Positions 39,901 to 48,495 of a DNA stretch of 64,000 bases are shown here, piece after piece. The notes under the pieces are model-generated. The model worked only from the letters and a program-made list of their open reading frames with translations. It made no database searches and was not told the DNA's origin. A program made the translations under genes and the position numbers. The DNA is from Nocardioides sp. LHD-245 (GTDB taxonomy: Bacteria > Actinomycetota > Actinomycetes > Propionibacteriales > Nocardioidaceae), in assembly GCF_030929495.1 (NCBI RefSeq), contig NZ_JAVFWN010000004.1, positions 284,755-348,754 on the forward strand, in the 5' to 3' direction. How positions within the stretch are numbered: position 1 is the first letter of the stretch; the number at the start of each line of letters is the position of its first letter.

Positions 39901-41034
39901 ATGTCCTGGCGCAGCCCGACCACCCGCTCGCCCCGTGAGCGGATCAAGCTCGACCGGGCCGACTCCCGTCGGCACCACCGCTCGATGCTGCTCCAGGAGC
40001 TGTTCGCCGCCGGCCCCGCCAGTCGCGCCGACCTCGCCCGCAGCAGTGGACTGACCCGGGTCACCGTCTCCGACCTGGTCGCCGAGCTGCTCGCCGAGGG
40101 CCTCGTCGAGGAGCTGGGCACGCCCGTCGAGAGCCGGGTCGGCAAGCCGCCGACCCTCGTCGGCCTGGTGGCCGACGCCAAGCACGTCGTCGCGATCGAC
40201 CTGTCGGTCGACGACCAGGTCGCCGGTGCGGTGCTCACGCTGGAGGGTCGGGTGGTGCTGCGCGACGCCCGCCCGCGCGCGGGCCGACGCGGCGCCGACG
40301 CCGTCGCCCTCGTGCGCGAGTTCGCGGCGGACCTGATCGCCCGCAGCAGCCGTCCGCTGCTCGGGGTCGCGGTGGCCACGCCGGGTGTCGTCACGCCGGA
40401 CGGCGTCGTCCTCGACGCGCCGAACCTGGGCTGGCGCGACCTGCACCTGGCCGACGACCTCGCCACCGCCCTCGACGTCCCGGTCTACGTCGCCAACGAC
40501 GCGAACACGGCGGTGATGGGGGAGTTCGTCTTCGGCAGCCGAGGTGAGGGCGGCCTGCTGCTGCTCCGGCTGAGCACCGGCGTCGGCGCCGGGCTGGTGC
40601 TCGGCGGTGCGCTGCTGCACGGGCAGGGCGGTGCCGCCGGCGAGATCGGCCACGTCCAGGTGGACCCCCAGGGGCCGCTGTGCGGCTGTGGCCGACCCGG
40701 CTGCCTGGAGACCTACCTGGCCGTCCCGCGGCTGCGCCGCGAGCTGGCCGCGGCCCCGAGCGGTGAGACCGACGCGGTGCTGGCCGACGCGGGGGACCGC
40801 CTCGGCCAGGCGCTGGCGCCGGTCGTCGCCACGCTCAACCTCGGCGAGGTCGTGCTCAGTGGACCGGCCGATCTGGTCGAGCCGCTGGCTCGCGTCGCCG
40901 AGCAGGCGGTCCGGGACCGGGTGATGCCGGTCTCGGCCCAGCAGTTCGTCGTCCGTACGTCGTCCCTGGGCGACGACGGGGTTCTCGCCGGGGCGACGGG
41001 CGTCGTGCTCGCCGGCGAGCTGGGGGTGTCCTGA
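39901..41034 (+). CDS. ROK-family transcriptional regulator
   Basis: 377 residues from ATG 39901. A winged helix-turn-helix (LLQELFAAGPASRADLARSSGLTRVTVSDLVAELLAEGLVEE, residues about 28-70) precedes a ROK domain. That domain has the ATP-type loop VAIDLSVD, VANDANTAVMGE and the zinc site GHVQVDPQGPLCGCGRPGCLETYL. ROK repressors of this kind sense GlcNAc or related sugar phosphates and control uptake genes, which fits the nag operon directly downstream. An earlier start at 39841 would read through the promoter region. Confidence 0.93.
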   Translation: MSWRSPTTRSPRERIKLDRADSRRHHRSMLLQELFAAGPASRADLARSSGLTRVTVSDLVAELLAEGLVEELGTPVESRVGKPPTLVGLVADAKHVVAIDLSVDDQVAGAVLTLEGRVVLRDARPRAGRRGADAVALVREFAADLIARSSRPLLGVAVATPGVVTPDGVVLDAPNLGWRDLHLADDLATALDVPVYVANDANTAVMGEFVFGSRGEGGLLLLRLSTGVGAGLVLGGALLHGQGGAAGEIGHVQVDPQGPLCGCGRPGCLETYLAVPRLRRELAAAPSGETDAVLADAGDRLGQALAPVVATLNLGEVVLSGPADLVEPLARVAEQAVRDRVMPVSAQQFVVRTSSLGDDGVLAGATGVVLAGELGVS

Positions 41035-41063
41035 CCGTGAGGAAGACCGAAGGGAAGCAAGCG

Positions 41064-42359
41064 GTGCGATTCAACAAGAAGCAGGCGCTCAGGAGCGTGG
41101 CCGTCGTAGCGGTCACCGCCCTGCTGGGCGCGACCAGTGCATGCGGATCCGACGACGGTGACGGCGACGGGTCGAAGGGCGGCTCGGGCAAGGCCGAGAT
41201 CGTGGTCTGGCTCAACGGTGCCGACACACCCGACGATGCGCGGGCCTGGCTGAAGGAGACCTTCGAGGACGAGCATCCCGGCTCCACGCTGACGATCGAG
41301 CAGCAGGAGTGGGAGGGGCTCGTCGAACGGCTGACCACGGCCCTCACCTCGACCGACCAGACCCCCGACGTCGTCGAGGTCGGCAACACCCAGGCGGCGA
41401 CCTTCACCACCGTCGGCGCGTTCAGCGACCTCACGGGCGACCTCGACGGCCTCGGCGGCGACGACCTGCTGCCCGGCTTCGTCGAGGCGGGCTCGGTGGA
41501 CGGCAAGACCTTCGCGGTGCCCTACTACGCCGGGTCGACCTACGTCTTCTACCGCAAGGACCTCTTCGAGAAGGCCGGCGTCACCGAGGTCCCGGCCACC
41601 ATGGCCGACTTCGTCGCGGCGGCGAAGAAGCTCAAGCAGGACAGCGGCCAGGCCGACTTCTCGGGCTACTGGCTGCCGGGCAAGGACTGGCGCGACGGCG
41701 CGGCCTTCCTCTGGGACGCCGGCGGCGACTTCGCCGCGCCCGACGGCGACGGCTGGCAGGCGACGCTCTCCTCGCCGGAGTCGATCAAGGGACTCGAGAC
41801 CTTCCAGGACCTCTACACCTCGGCCTCCGGCGCCCCCGCCGACGCCAACGAGTCCGACCCGGTCACGCCGTTCTGCGCAGGCAAGATCGGCATGATGTCG
41901 CGCCCCGGCTGGGTCTACGGCATGCTCACCGACGAGGAGAGCGGCTGTCCCGAGCTCGCCGAGCAGGTCGGCGTCTTCGCCCTCCCGGGCAGCGACGGCG
42001 CGCCCGCGCCGGTGCTCCTCGGCGGCTCGAACATCGCGATCTCGGCGAAGTCGCCGCACCAGGACCTGGCCCGTGCCGCCGTCGAGCTGATGCTGAGCGA
42101 GGACTACCAGACGATCCTCGCCGAGGCCGGCCTCACCCCGGCCAAGCAGTCCTACGCGAGCAAGCTCGGCGACGACGAGTTCGCCCAGGCCACCATCGAG
42201 GCGGCGTCGAACGCCAAGCTGACCCCGCCGGCAGCCAGCTGGGCCACCGTCGAGGGCAAGTTCGTCCTCGAGGATCTCTACAGCCGGATCGCGCAGGGCG
42301 GCGATGTCGAGAAGCTCGCCGCGGAGGCCGACGAGCAGATCGACGCCGAGCTCAACTGA
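41064..42359 (+). CDS. sugar ABC transporter solute-binding lipoprotein
   Basis: 431 residues from GTG 41064, with GAAGGGAA upstream; GTG 41037 is an alternative. The N-terminus has a signal sequence ending in a slightly unusual lipobox TSAC (Cys27), then a Gly/Asp/Ser linker. The rest is a family-1 binding fold (IVVWLNGADTPDDARAWLKETFEDEHPG, FAVPYYAGSTYVFYRKDLFEKAG, MMSRPGWVYG). With NagA, NagB and a hexosaminidase next to it, the ligand is probably GlcNAc or chitobiose. Element D follows the stop by 8 nt. Confidence 0.93.
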   Translation: MRFNKKQALRSVAVVAVTALLGATSACGSDDGDGDGSKGGSGKAEIVVWLNGADTPDDARAWLKETFEDEHPGSTLTIEQQEWEGLVERLTTALTSTDQTPDVVEVGNTQAATFTTVGAFSDLTGDLDGLGGDDLLPGFVEAGSVDGKTFAVPYYAGSTYVFYRKDLFEKAGVTEVPATMADFVAAAKKLKQDSGQADFSGYWLPGKDWRDGAAFLWDAGGDFAAPDGDGWQATLSSPESIKGLETFQDLYTSASGAPADANESDPVTPFCAGKIGMMSRPGWVYGMLTDEESGCPELAEQVGVFALPGSDGAPAPVLLGGSNIAISAKSPHQDLARAAVELMLSEDYQTILAEAGLTPAKQSYASKLGDDEFAQATIEAASNAKLTPPAASWATVEGKFVLEDLYSRIAQGGDVEKLAAEADEQIDAELN

Positions 42360-42367
42360 TTGGATTT

Positions 42368-42491
42368 GCCCGAGCGTGTCGCATCCGGTGCGCGCCGCCG
42401 AGCCTCAGTCGCACAGCAGACCATGATGTTGTGCACTAGGCCCCCCGGCGCGCACCGGGCCGCTTCGCCGCCGTGCGCCACGCTGCCGGGC
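42368..42491 (+). repeat. three-stem structured element, copy D (binding protein-permease)
   Basis: Begins 8 nt after the binding-protein stop. P1 pairs 42368-42383 with 42474-42491 (GCCCG/CGGGC, AGCGTG/CACGCT, CGCA/TGCG). P2 is a perfect 13-bp stem CCGGTGCGCGCCG/CGGCGCGCACCGG (42385-42397 with 42446-42458) with a long variable loop that has a GCACA/TGTGC hairpin. P3 (42459-42471) has one mismatch. The first permease gene starts 34 nt later with GGAGGAAGGGGAGG. Confidence 0.85.
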
Positions 42492-42525
42492 GCCACGCGG
42501 CCGTCCGGAGGAAGGGGAGGATCTG

Positions 42526-43407
42526 ATGGGTCGTCGTAGCCTCCCGCTGGGGCTCGTGCTGCCGGCCGTCGCCCTGCTCGCGCTGGCTCTCGGCTACCCG
42601 CTGGTGCGGCAGGTGGTGCTGTCGCTCCAGGAGTTCGGGCTCGCCCAGCAGTTCGGTGCGCCGCCGGAGTGGGCCGGGCTCGGCAACTACCGCGACCTGC
42701 TGACCGACAGCGGACTGTGGGTCGTGGTGCTGCGCACCGTCGCGTTCTGCTTCGTGAACGCCGGCCTGACCTTCGCCATCGGGCTCGGGTTGGCGCTGCT
42801 CATGGCCCGGATGAGCCGACCGGTGCGGATCCTCGCCCAGTGCGGGCTGCTGCTGGCCTGGGCGATGCCGGTCGTGGCGGCGATGACGGTGTGGCAGTTC
42901 CTCTTCGACACCGAGTACGGCGTCGTGAACTGGCTGCTGACGAAGGCCGGTGGCGACTTCACCGGCCACGGCTGGCTGCTCGAGCCGTGGTCGTTCTTCC
43001 TCGTCGCGACGATCGTCGTGGTCTGGATGAGCGTCCCGTTCGTCGTGTTCACGCTCTACGCGGCCCTCACCCAGGTGCCCGAGGACGTGCTCGAGGCGGC
43101 CGAGATCGACGGCGCCGGCACCTGGCAGCGGTTCGTCCACGTCGTGCTCCCGGCAATCCGGCCGGTGCTGCTCGTGGTGATCCTGCTGCAGGTGATCTGG
43201 GACCTGCGGGTGTTCACGCAGATCTACACGCTCCAGAAGGCCGGCGGTGTCAGCAAGGACACCAACCTGCTCGGCACCTACATCTACACGCTCGGCATCA
43301 AGGGCGGTGACTTCGGCACCGCGGCCGCGGCCGCGATGTTCATGCTGGTGCTGACGATCGTGCTGACCGCGCCGTACGTCCGGCTGATGCTCAAGCAGGA
43401 GGACTGA
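42526..43407 (+). CDS. sugar ABC transporter permease 1
   Basis: 293 residues, six membrane segments. The EAA loop is EAAEIDGAGTWQRFVHVVLPAIRP, which contacts the ATPase. It resembles MalF/UgpA-type subunits without the long periplasmic loop. It pairs with the next gene, starting 5 nt after the stop. AAGGGGAGG precedes ATG. Confidence 0.95.
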   Translation: MGRRSLPLGLVLPAVALLALALGYPLVRQVVLSLQEFGLAQQFGAPPEWAGLGNYRDLLTDSGLWVVVLRTVAFCFVNAGLTFAIGLGLALLMARMSRPVRILAQCGLLLAWAMPVVAAMTVWQFLFDTEYGVVNWLLTKAGGDFTGHGWLLEPWSFFLVATIVVVWMSVPFVVFTLYAALTQVPEDVLEAAEIDGAGTWQRFVHVVLPAIRPVLLVVILLQVIWDLRVFTQIYTLQKAGGVSKDTNLLGTYIYTLGIKGGDFGTAAAAAMFMLVLTIVLTAPYVRLMLKQED

Positions 43408-43412
43408 TCGCC

Positions 43413-44255
43413 ATGGCCCGTCGTACTCCCGCCCCCGTCCGGGTCGGCGCCGACCTGGTCGGGATCCTGGTCCTGCTGGCCTGTGCGTTCCCGGTCTACT
43501 GGATGGTCAGCCGGTCCTTCCTGCCCCGCAACGAGATCAAGGGCGAGGATCCGGTCCTGTTCCCCTGGCGCGGGACGCTCGACAACTACCGCAAGATCCT
43601 CGGCGACGCCGACTTCGCGGACGCGATGGTCACCAGCCTGAGCGTGACGCTGCTGACTGTCGGGGTGGCGATCCTGTTCGCATTCCTGGCCGCGGTCGCG
43701 GTCAGCAGGTTCCGGTTCCGCGGCCGGCGTACCTTCATCCTCACGCTGCTGCTCATCCAGATGATCCCGGCGGAGGCGCTGTTCATCAGCCAGTACAAGA
43801 TGCTCGACGGGATGGGCCTGCTCAACTCCGTCATCGGCCTGACCCTCGTGTACGTCGCCAGCGTGCTGCCGTTCACCGTGTGGACCCTGCGCGGGTTCGT
43901 CGACGGCGTCCCGCGCGATCTCGAGGAGGCGGCGATGATGGACGGCTGCTCGCGGACCCAGGCGTTCTTCCGGGTCACCCTGCCGCTGCTGGCGCCCGGC
44001 CTGGTGGCGACCGGGGTCTTCGGGTTCATCCAGGCGTGGAACGAGTTCACCCTCGCCGTCGTGGTGATGACCGACCCGGCCAAGGAGACGTTGCCGGTGT
44101 GGCTGGTCGCCTTCACCGACGCCCGCAGCCGCGGGGTCGACTGGGGCGCGATCATGGCGTCCTCGACGCTGATCACGATCCCGGTGATCGTCTTCTTCCT
44201 CATCGTCCAGCGCCGGATGGTCTCCGGTCTGACCGCGGGCGCGGTGAAGGGATGA
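43413..44255 (+). CDS. sugar ABC transporter permease 2
   Basis: 280 residues, six membrane segments, MalG/UgpE type. The EAA loop is EEAAMMDGCSRTQAFFRVTLPLLAPG. The FIQAWNEFTLAVVVM segment is typical. The stop overlaps the next gene's ATG (ATGA). No ATPase gene is in this operon; the divergent MsiK-like protein likely fills that role. Confidence 0.95.
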   Translation: MARRTPAPVRVGADLVGILVLLACAFPVYWMVSRSFLPRNEIKGEDPVLFPWRGTLDNYRKILGDADFADAMVTSLSVTLLTVGVAILFAFLAAVAVSRFRFRGRRTFILTLLLIQMIPAEALFISQYKMLDGMGLLNSVIGLTLVYVASVLPFTVWTLRGFVDGVPRDLEEAAMMDGCSRTQAFFRVTLPLLAPGLVATGVFGFIQAWNEFTLAVVVMTDPAKETLPVWLVAFTDARSRGVDWGAIMASSTLITIPVIVFFLIVQRRMVSGLTAGAVKG

Positions 44256-45685
44256 GCATCGACGACGAGCTGGACGGGGTCGCCGCGCAGGCGCTGCGGG
44301 TGCAGCTGGCGTCCTTCGCGGGTCCCGCGCTGCCGCCGGAGTGGGCCGAGCTGCTGGCCGAGGGCCTGGGCGGGATCTGCCTGTTCGGCTCCAACCTCGC
44401 CGGCTCGAGCTCGGACGCGGCCGCGTTGGTCGGCGCGATCCGCGGGGCCCGGGCCGACGTCCTGGTCGCGACGGACGAGGAGGGCGGCGACGTCACCCGG
44501 CTGCATCCGCGCTCGGCCAGCCCGGTGCCGGGCGCCGCGGTCCTGGGGGCGGTCGACTCCGTCGCGCTGACCCGCCGGGTCGGAGCCGCGGTGGGGGCGG
44601 AGTTGGCCGTGGCCGGCATCGACCTCGACCTCGGTCCGGTGGCCGACGTCAACAGCAACCCCGACAACCCGGTGATCGGCACCCGCAGCTTCGGCGCGGA
44701 GCCCGCGCTCGTCGCCCGCCACGTGGCCGCCTGGGTGGCCGGGCTGCAGGCCGCGGGCGTGGCCGCCTGCGTGAAGCACTTCCCCGGCCACGGCGACACG
44801 GCGCAGGACAGTCACCTGACCCTGCCGGTGCTCCCGGTCGGTCTCGACGTGGCGCGCTCGCGTGAGCTGGTGCCCTTCGCGGCGGCCGTCGCGGCCGGTG
44901 CGGCGGCGGTGATGACCTCGCACATCCTCGTCCCGGAGCTGGACCCGTCCGCGCCGGCCACCCTGTCGGCGCCGGTGCTCGGCCTGCTGCGCGCCGAGCT
45001 CGGGTACGACGGCGCGATCGTCTCCGACGCCCTCGACATGGCCGGCGCCTCCGCCGGCCGCGGCATCCCGGAGGCCGCCGTCCTCGCCCTCGCCGCGGGC
45101 TGCGACCTGCTCTGTCTCGGCCCCGACCAGCCCGCCGCGCTGGTCCGGGAGGTCCAGGCGGCGGTGGTGGCGGCCGTCGCCTCCGGCCGCCTGCCCCGCG
45201 CCCGGCTCGACGACGCCGCGGAGCGGGTGGGCCGGATCCGGCGAGGCCTCGGGGCCGGCGGGTCCGGGGGCGGGGAGGACCTGCCCGGGGCCGGCGAGCT
45301 GGCGACGGCCGCACGCGCGGCCTGCGTCGTCGAAGGGGTGCTGCCGGACCTGGCCGGGGCACGGCTGGTGAGCGTCGAGACCGAGGCGAACATCGCGGTC
45401 GGCGCGGGCCGCTGGGGGCTGGTCCCGGACCTGGTGGCGGCGGGTGGCGACGCCCTTCCGGATGGACCGCTCGTCGTCCAGGTCCGCGACGCGCACCGGC
45501 GCCCGGAGGTCGCGGCGATGCTGGCCGCGCACCCGGGGCCGCTGGTCGTCGTCGAATGGGGCTGGCCCGGCCCCCGGGCCGGATGGGAGGACGCGCCGCA
45601 CGCGCGGATCTGCACCCGGGGCAACGGGCGGCCCTCGATCGCGGCGGTGACCGCGCTGTTGGCAGAGGCGGGGCTGCGCCGGTGA
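44252..45685 (+). CDS. GH3 beta-N-acetylhexosaminidase, NagZ-like
   Basis: 477 residues from ATG 44252. It has the NagZ-type signature KHFPGHGDTAQDSH (the Asp/His acid-base loop of GH3 hexosaminidases) and the nucleophile segment SDALDMAGA. VATDEEGGDVTRL and NPVIGTRSFG are also typical. No signal peptide is seen, so it should cleave imported GlcNAc disaccharides in the cytoplasm. The last 130 residues form an extra domain. Coupled to the permease and kinase genes by 4-bp overlaps. Muropeptide recycling is an alternative role. Confidence 0.93.
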   Translation: MSIDDELDGVAAQALRVQLASFAGPALPPEWAELLAEGLGGICLFGSNLAGSSSDAAALVGAIRGARADVLVATDEEGGDVTRLHPRSASPVPGAAVLGAVDSVALTRRVGAAVGAELAVAGIDLDLGPVADVNSNPDNPVIGTRSFGAEPALVARHVAAWVAGLQAAGVAACVKHFPGHGDTAQDSHLTLPVLPVGLDVARSRELVPFAAAVAAGAAAVMTSHILVPELDPSAPATLSAPVLGLLRAELGYDGAIVSDALDMAGASAGRGIPEAAVLALAAGCDLLCLGPDQPAALVREVQAAVVAAVASGRLPRARLDDAAERVGRIRRGLGAGGSGGGEDLPGAGELATAARAACVVEGVLPDLAGARLVSVETEANIAVGAGRWGLVPDLVAAGGDALPDGPLVVQVRDAHRRPEVAAMLAAHPGPLVVVEWGWPGPRAGWEDAPHARICTRGNGRPSIAAVTALLAEAGLRR

Positions 45686-46581
45686 CCGCGCTGCTGGGAC
45701 TCGACATCGGGGCGACCAAGATCCTCGGCGTCGTGGCGTCGCCGCGGGGCGAGGTGCTGGCGTCGCTGCGGGTCGCGAGCCCGACGGGCGGCGAGCCGGT
45801 CGTGGCCGCGGCGGCCGAGGTGGTCGCGAAGCTGCGGGCGTCGGTGGGCGCCCCCACGAGCGGAGGGGTGATCGGCGTCGGCATCCCGGGGCTGGTCGAC
45901 ATGGCCCACGGAACCGTGCGCCATGCCGTCAACCTGGGCGTGGCCGACGGGTTCCCGTTCGGTGAGCGGCTCGCCGCCGCGACCGGCGCCCGGGTCGTGC
46001 TCGACAACGACGCCAACGCCGCCGCGCTCGGGACGGCGGCGCTGCTCGGGGTCGCCGACCTGGGGTACCTCAGCCTCGGCACCGGACTCGCCGCCGCGCT
46101 CGTGCTCGACGGGACCCTGCGCCGCGGCTCGCGCAACGCCGCCGGCGAGATCGGGCACATCCCGATCGACCCGGCCGGTCCGCGCTGCGAGTGCGGGCAG
46201 GTCGGCTGTCTGGAGACGGTCGCCTCCGGCTCGGCGATCGCCGCGCTGTGGCCCGGCGACGGGCGGCCCGCCGCCCAGGCACTCTTCGACGCGGCGGCGT
46301 CGGGCTCCGCCGCGGCGGTCGCCGTGCGCGACCGGTTCGCAGCGCGGGTCGCGGACGCCGTGCGCCTGGTGGCGCTGACCGTCGACCCGGCCGTCGTCGT
46401 CCTCGGCGGCGGGGTCGCGCAGGTCGGGGAGCGGCTCCGGGTCGCGGTCGCCCATGCGCTGGCCGAGCAGGCGGCGGCGTCGCCGTTCCTGCGCTCGCTC
46501 GACCTGCCCGGGCGGTTGCGGCTGGCGCCGTCGGAGCTCCCGGTCGCAGCGCTGGGCGCCGCGCTGCTGGGGGCGCGATGA
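45682..46581 (+). CDS. ROK-family sugar kinase (probable N-acetylglucosamine kinase)
   Basis: 299 residues, GTG start overlapping the previous stop (GTGA). There is no helix-turn-helix. The phosphate-binding LLGLDIGATKI, the catalytic-base region VLDNDANAAALGTA and the ROK zinc motif GEIGHIPIDPAGPRCECGQVGCLE are present. It should phosphorylate the GlcNAc released by the hexosaminidase to GlcNAc-6-P, the substrate of NagA. Specificity is inferred from context. Confidence 0.9.
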   Translation: MTALLGLDIGATKILGVVASPRGEVLASLRVASPTGGEPVVAAAAEVVAKLRASVGAPTSGGVIGVGIPGLVDMAHGTVRHAVNLGVADGFPFGERLAAATGARVVLDNDANAAALGTAALLGVADLGYLSLGTGLAAALVLDGTLRRGSRNAAGEIGHIPIDPAGPRCECGQVGCLETVASGSAIAALWPGDGRPAAQALFDAAASGSAAAVAVRDRFAARVADAVRLVALTVDPAVVVLGGGVAQVGERLRVAVAHALAEQAAASPFLRSLDLPGRLRLAPSELPVAALGAALLGAR

Positions 46582-47684
46582 GCTCGCTGCGGGTGGTCGG
46601 CGGGTCCGTCGACGTGACGATCGTGGACGGTCGGGTGTCCGCCGACGACCGCCACGACGTGCCCCGGTACGACGCCGGCGGACTCCACGTCCTGCCCGGG
46701 CTGATCGACCTCCAGGTCAACGGCGTGGCCGGGATCGACGTGACCCGTGAGCCGGAGCGGCTGTGGGAGGTGGCGGCGGCACTCCCGGTGTTCGGCGTGA
46801 CGGCCTTCCTGCCGACGGTCATCACCTCGTCTCCCGACGCGCGGACGGCCGCGCTCGCGGCACTGGCGGCGGGACCACCGCCCGGATGGGCCGGTGCCCG
46901 GCCGCTCGGCCTGCACTTCGAGGGGCCGATGATCGCGCCCGGGCGCAAGGGCGCCCATCCGGCGTCCTGGCTGGTCCCGCCGTCCGCGGGGGTGACGACC
47001 GGCTGGTCGCGGGAGGCCGGCGTGGCGATGGTGACGGTCGCCCCCGAGCTGCCGGGGGCGCTGGACGTCATGGCGTCGCTGGCCGCGCGCGGCGTCGTGG
47101 TCGCGGTCGGGCACACCGAGGCGAGCCCCGAGCAGATCGTCGCCGCCGTGGACCACGGCGCCCGATCGGTCACCCACCTCGGCAACGCGATGCCCGCGCT
47201 CGCCGGTCGCGCACCGGGCCCGGTCGGCGCCGCCCTGGCCGACCCGCGGCTGGTCGCCGGCGTGATCGCGGACGGGCACCACCTGCACCCCGCGACGCTG
47301 GCCGTCTATGCGCGGGCCCTCGGCCCCGGCCGGCTGCTCGCCGTGACGGACTGCACCGCCGCGCTCGGCATGCCGGACGGCCCTGCGCGGCTGGGGGACC
47401 AGCCCGTCGTCGTACGGGAGGGGACGGTGCGGCTCGAGGACGGCACCCTCGCCGGCTCGGCGGCATCGCTGCCGCAGTGCCTGCGCGTGCTGCGGGCCGC
47501 GACCGGCTGGTCGCTCGCCGAGGCGGTCGGCTGTTGCACCGCGGTCGCGGCCGACCTGCTCGACGACCCGTCCCGAGGGCGGCTGGTCCACGGCGCGCGC
47601 GGCGACCTGACCCTGGTCGACGACGAGCTGAACCTGGTCGCGACCGTGGTGGGCGGCCGGTTGCTGCACGGAGGAGGGCACTGA
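46578..47684 (+). CDS. nagA: N-acetylglucosamine-6-phosphate deacetylase
   Basis: 368 residues. The amidohydrolase features are PGLIDLQVNG, the metal ligand in LHFEGP, VGHTEAS, THLGNAMPAL, ADGHHLHP and the catalytic Asp in TDCTAALGM. It removes acetate from GlcNAc-6-P to give GlcN-6-P. In most relatives the fourth motif reads THLFNAM; here Phe is Gly, probably tolerated. It overlaps the kinase gene by 4 bp and nagB by 1 bp. Confidence 0.95.
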   Translation: MSSLRVVGGSVDVTIVDGRVSADDRHDVPRYDAGGLHVLPGLIDLQVNGVAGIDVTREPERLWEVAAALPVFGVTAFLPTVITSSPDARTAALAALAAGPPPGWAGARPLGLHFEGPMIAPGRKGAHPASWLVPPSAGVTTGWSREAGVAMVTVAPELPGALDVMASLAARGVVVAVGHTEASPEQIVAAVDHGARSVTHLGNAMPALAGRAPGPVGAALADPRLVAGVIADGHHLHPATLAVYARALGPGRLLAVTDCTAALGMPDGPARLGDQPVVVREGTVRLEDGTLAGSAASLPQCLRVLRAATGWSLAEAVGCCTAVAADLLDDPSRGRLVHGARGDLTLVDDELNLVATVVGGRLLHGGGH

Positions 47685-48472
47685 TGGAGATCGTCCCGCT
47701 GGCGGACGCCGAGCAGGTGGCGCGGCTCGCCGCCGACGTGGTCGAGGGCCTGGTGCGCGCCCGGAGGGGGTCCGCGGTGCTCGGGCTGGCGACGGGCTCG
47801 ACTCCGCTGCCGACCTACCGCGAGCTGATCCGGCGGCACCGGGCCGGCTCCGGGCCGTCGTACGACGGGGTGCGGTGCTTCACCCTCGACGAGTACGTCG
47901 GCCTGCCGGCCGGTCACCCGGAGAGCTATCGCGCGACCATCGCCCGCGAGCTCACCGACCCCCTCGGGATCCCGGCCGACCGGGTGCACGGCCCGTCGCC
48001 CGACCCAGACCAGCTCGCGACCGCGGGGGAGCGCTACGAGGAGGCCCTCCGCGCGGCCGGCGGGGTCGACGTCCAGATCCTCGGGATCGGCACCGACGGC
48101 CACCTCGCCTTCAACGAGCCCGGCTCGTCCCTCGCGTCGCTGACCCGGCTCAAGACGCTGACCGAGGAGACCCGCCGCGACAACGCGCGGTTCTTCGGGT
48201 CCGTCGCCGAGGTGCCGCGACACGTGCTCACCCAGGGCCTCGGCACCATCCTGCGCGCCCGGCACCTGCTGCTCCTCGCCACCGGCGCCGCCAAGGCGGC
48301 GGCGCTGGCCGCCGCTGTCGAGGGCCCGCTCTCCGCGTCGTGCCCCGCGTCGGTGCTGCAGCTGCACCCGCACGTCACGGTGCTGGCGGACGGCTCGGCC
48401 GCTGCCGGGCTGGCGCGGCGCGACCACTACCGCGAGGTGTACGCCGCCAAGCCGGCGTGGCAGGGACTCTGA
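47684..48472 (+). CDS. nagB: glucosamine-6-phosphate deaminase
   Basis: 262 residues, standard size. Motifs are GLATGSTPLPTYRELI, FTLDEYVGLPAGHPESY (catalytic Asp) and ILGIGTDGHLAFNEPG, with the active-site His and Glu. It isomerises and deaminates GlcN-6-P to fructose-6-P and ammonia. Last gene of the nag operon. Only 23 bp separate it from the convergent xthA, with no obvious terminator. Confidence 0.96.
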   Translation: MEIVPLADAEQVARLAADVVEGLVRARRGSAVLGLATGSTPLPTYRELIRRHRAGSGPSYDGVRCFTLDEYVGLPAGHPESYRATIARELTDPLGIPADRVHGPSPDPDQLATAGERYEEALRAAGGVDVQILGIGTDGHLAFNEPGSSLASLTRLKTLTEETRRDNARFFGSVAEVPRHVLTQGLGTILRARHLLLLATGAAKAAALAAAVEGPLSASCPASVLQLHPHVTVLADGSAAAGLARRDHYREVYAAKPAWQGL

Positions 48473-48495
48473 GCCGACGGCACGGCCCGCGCTGG

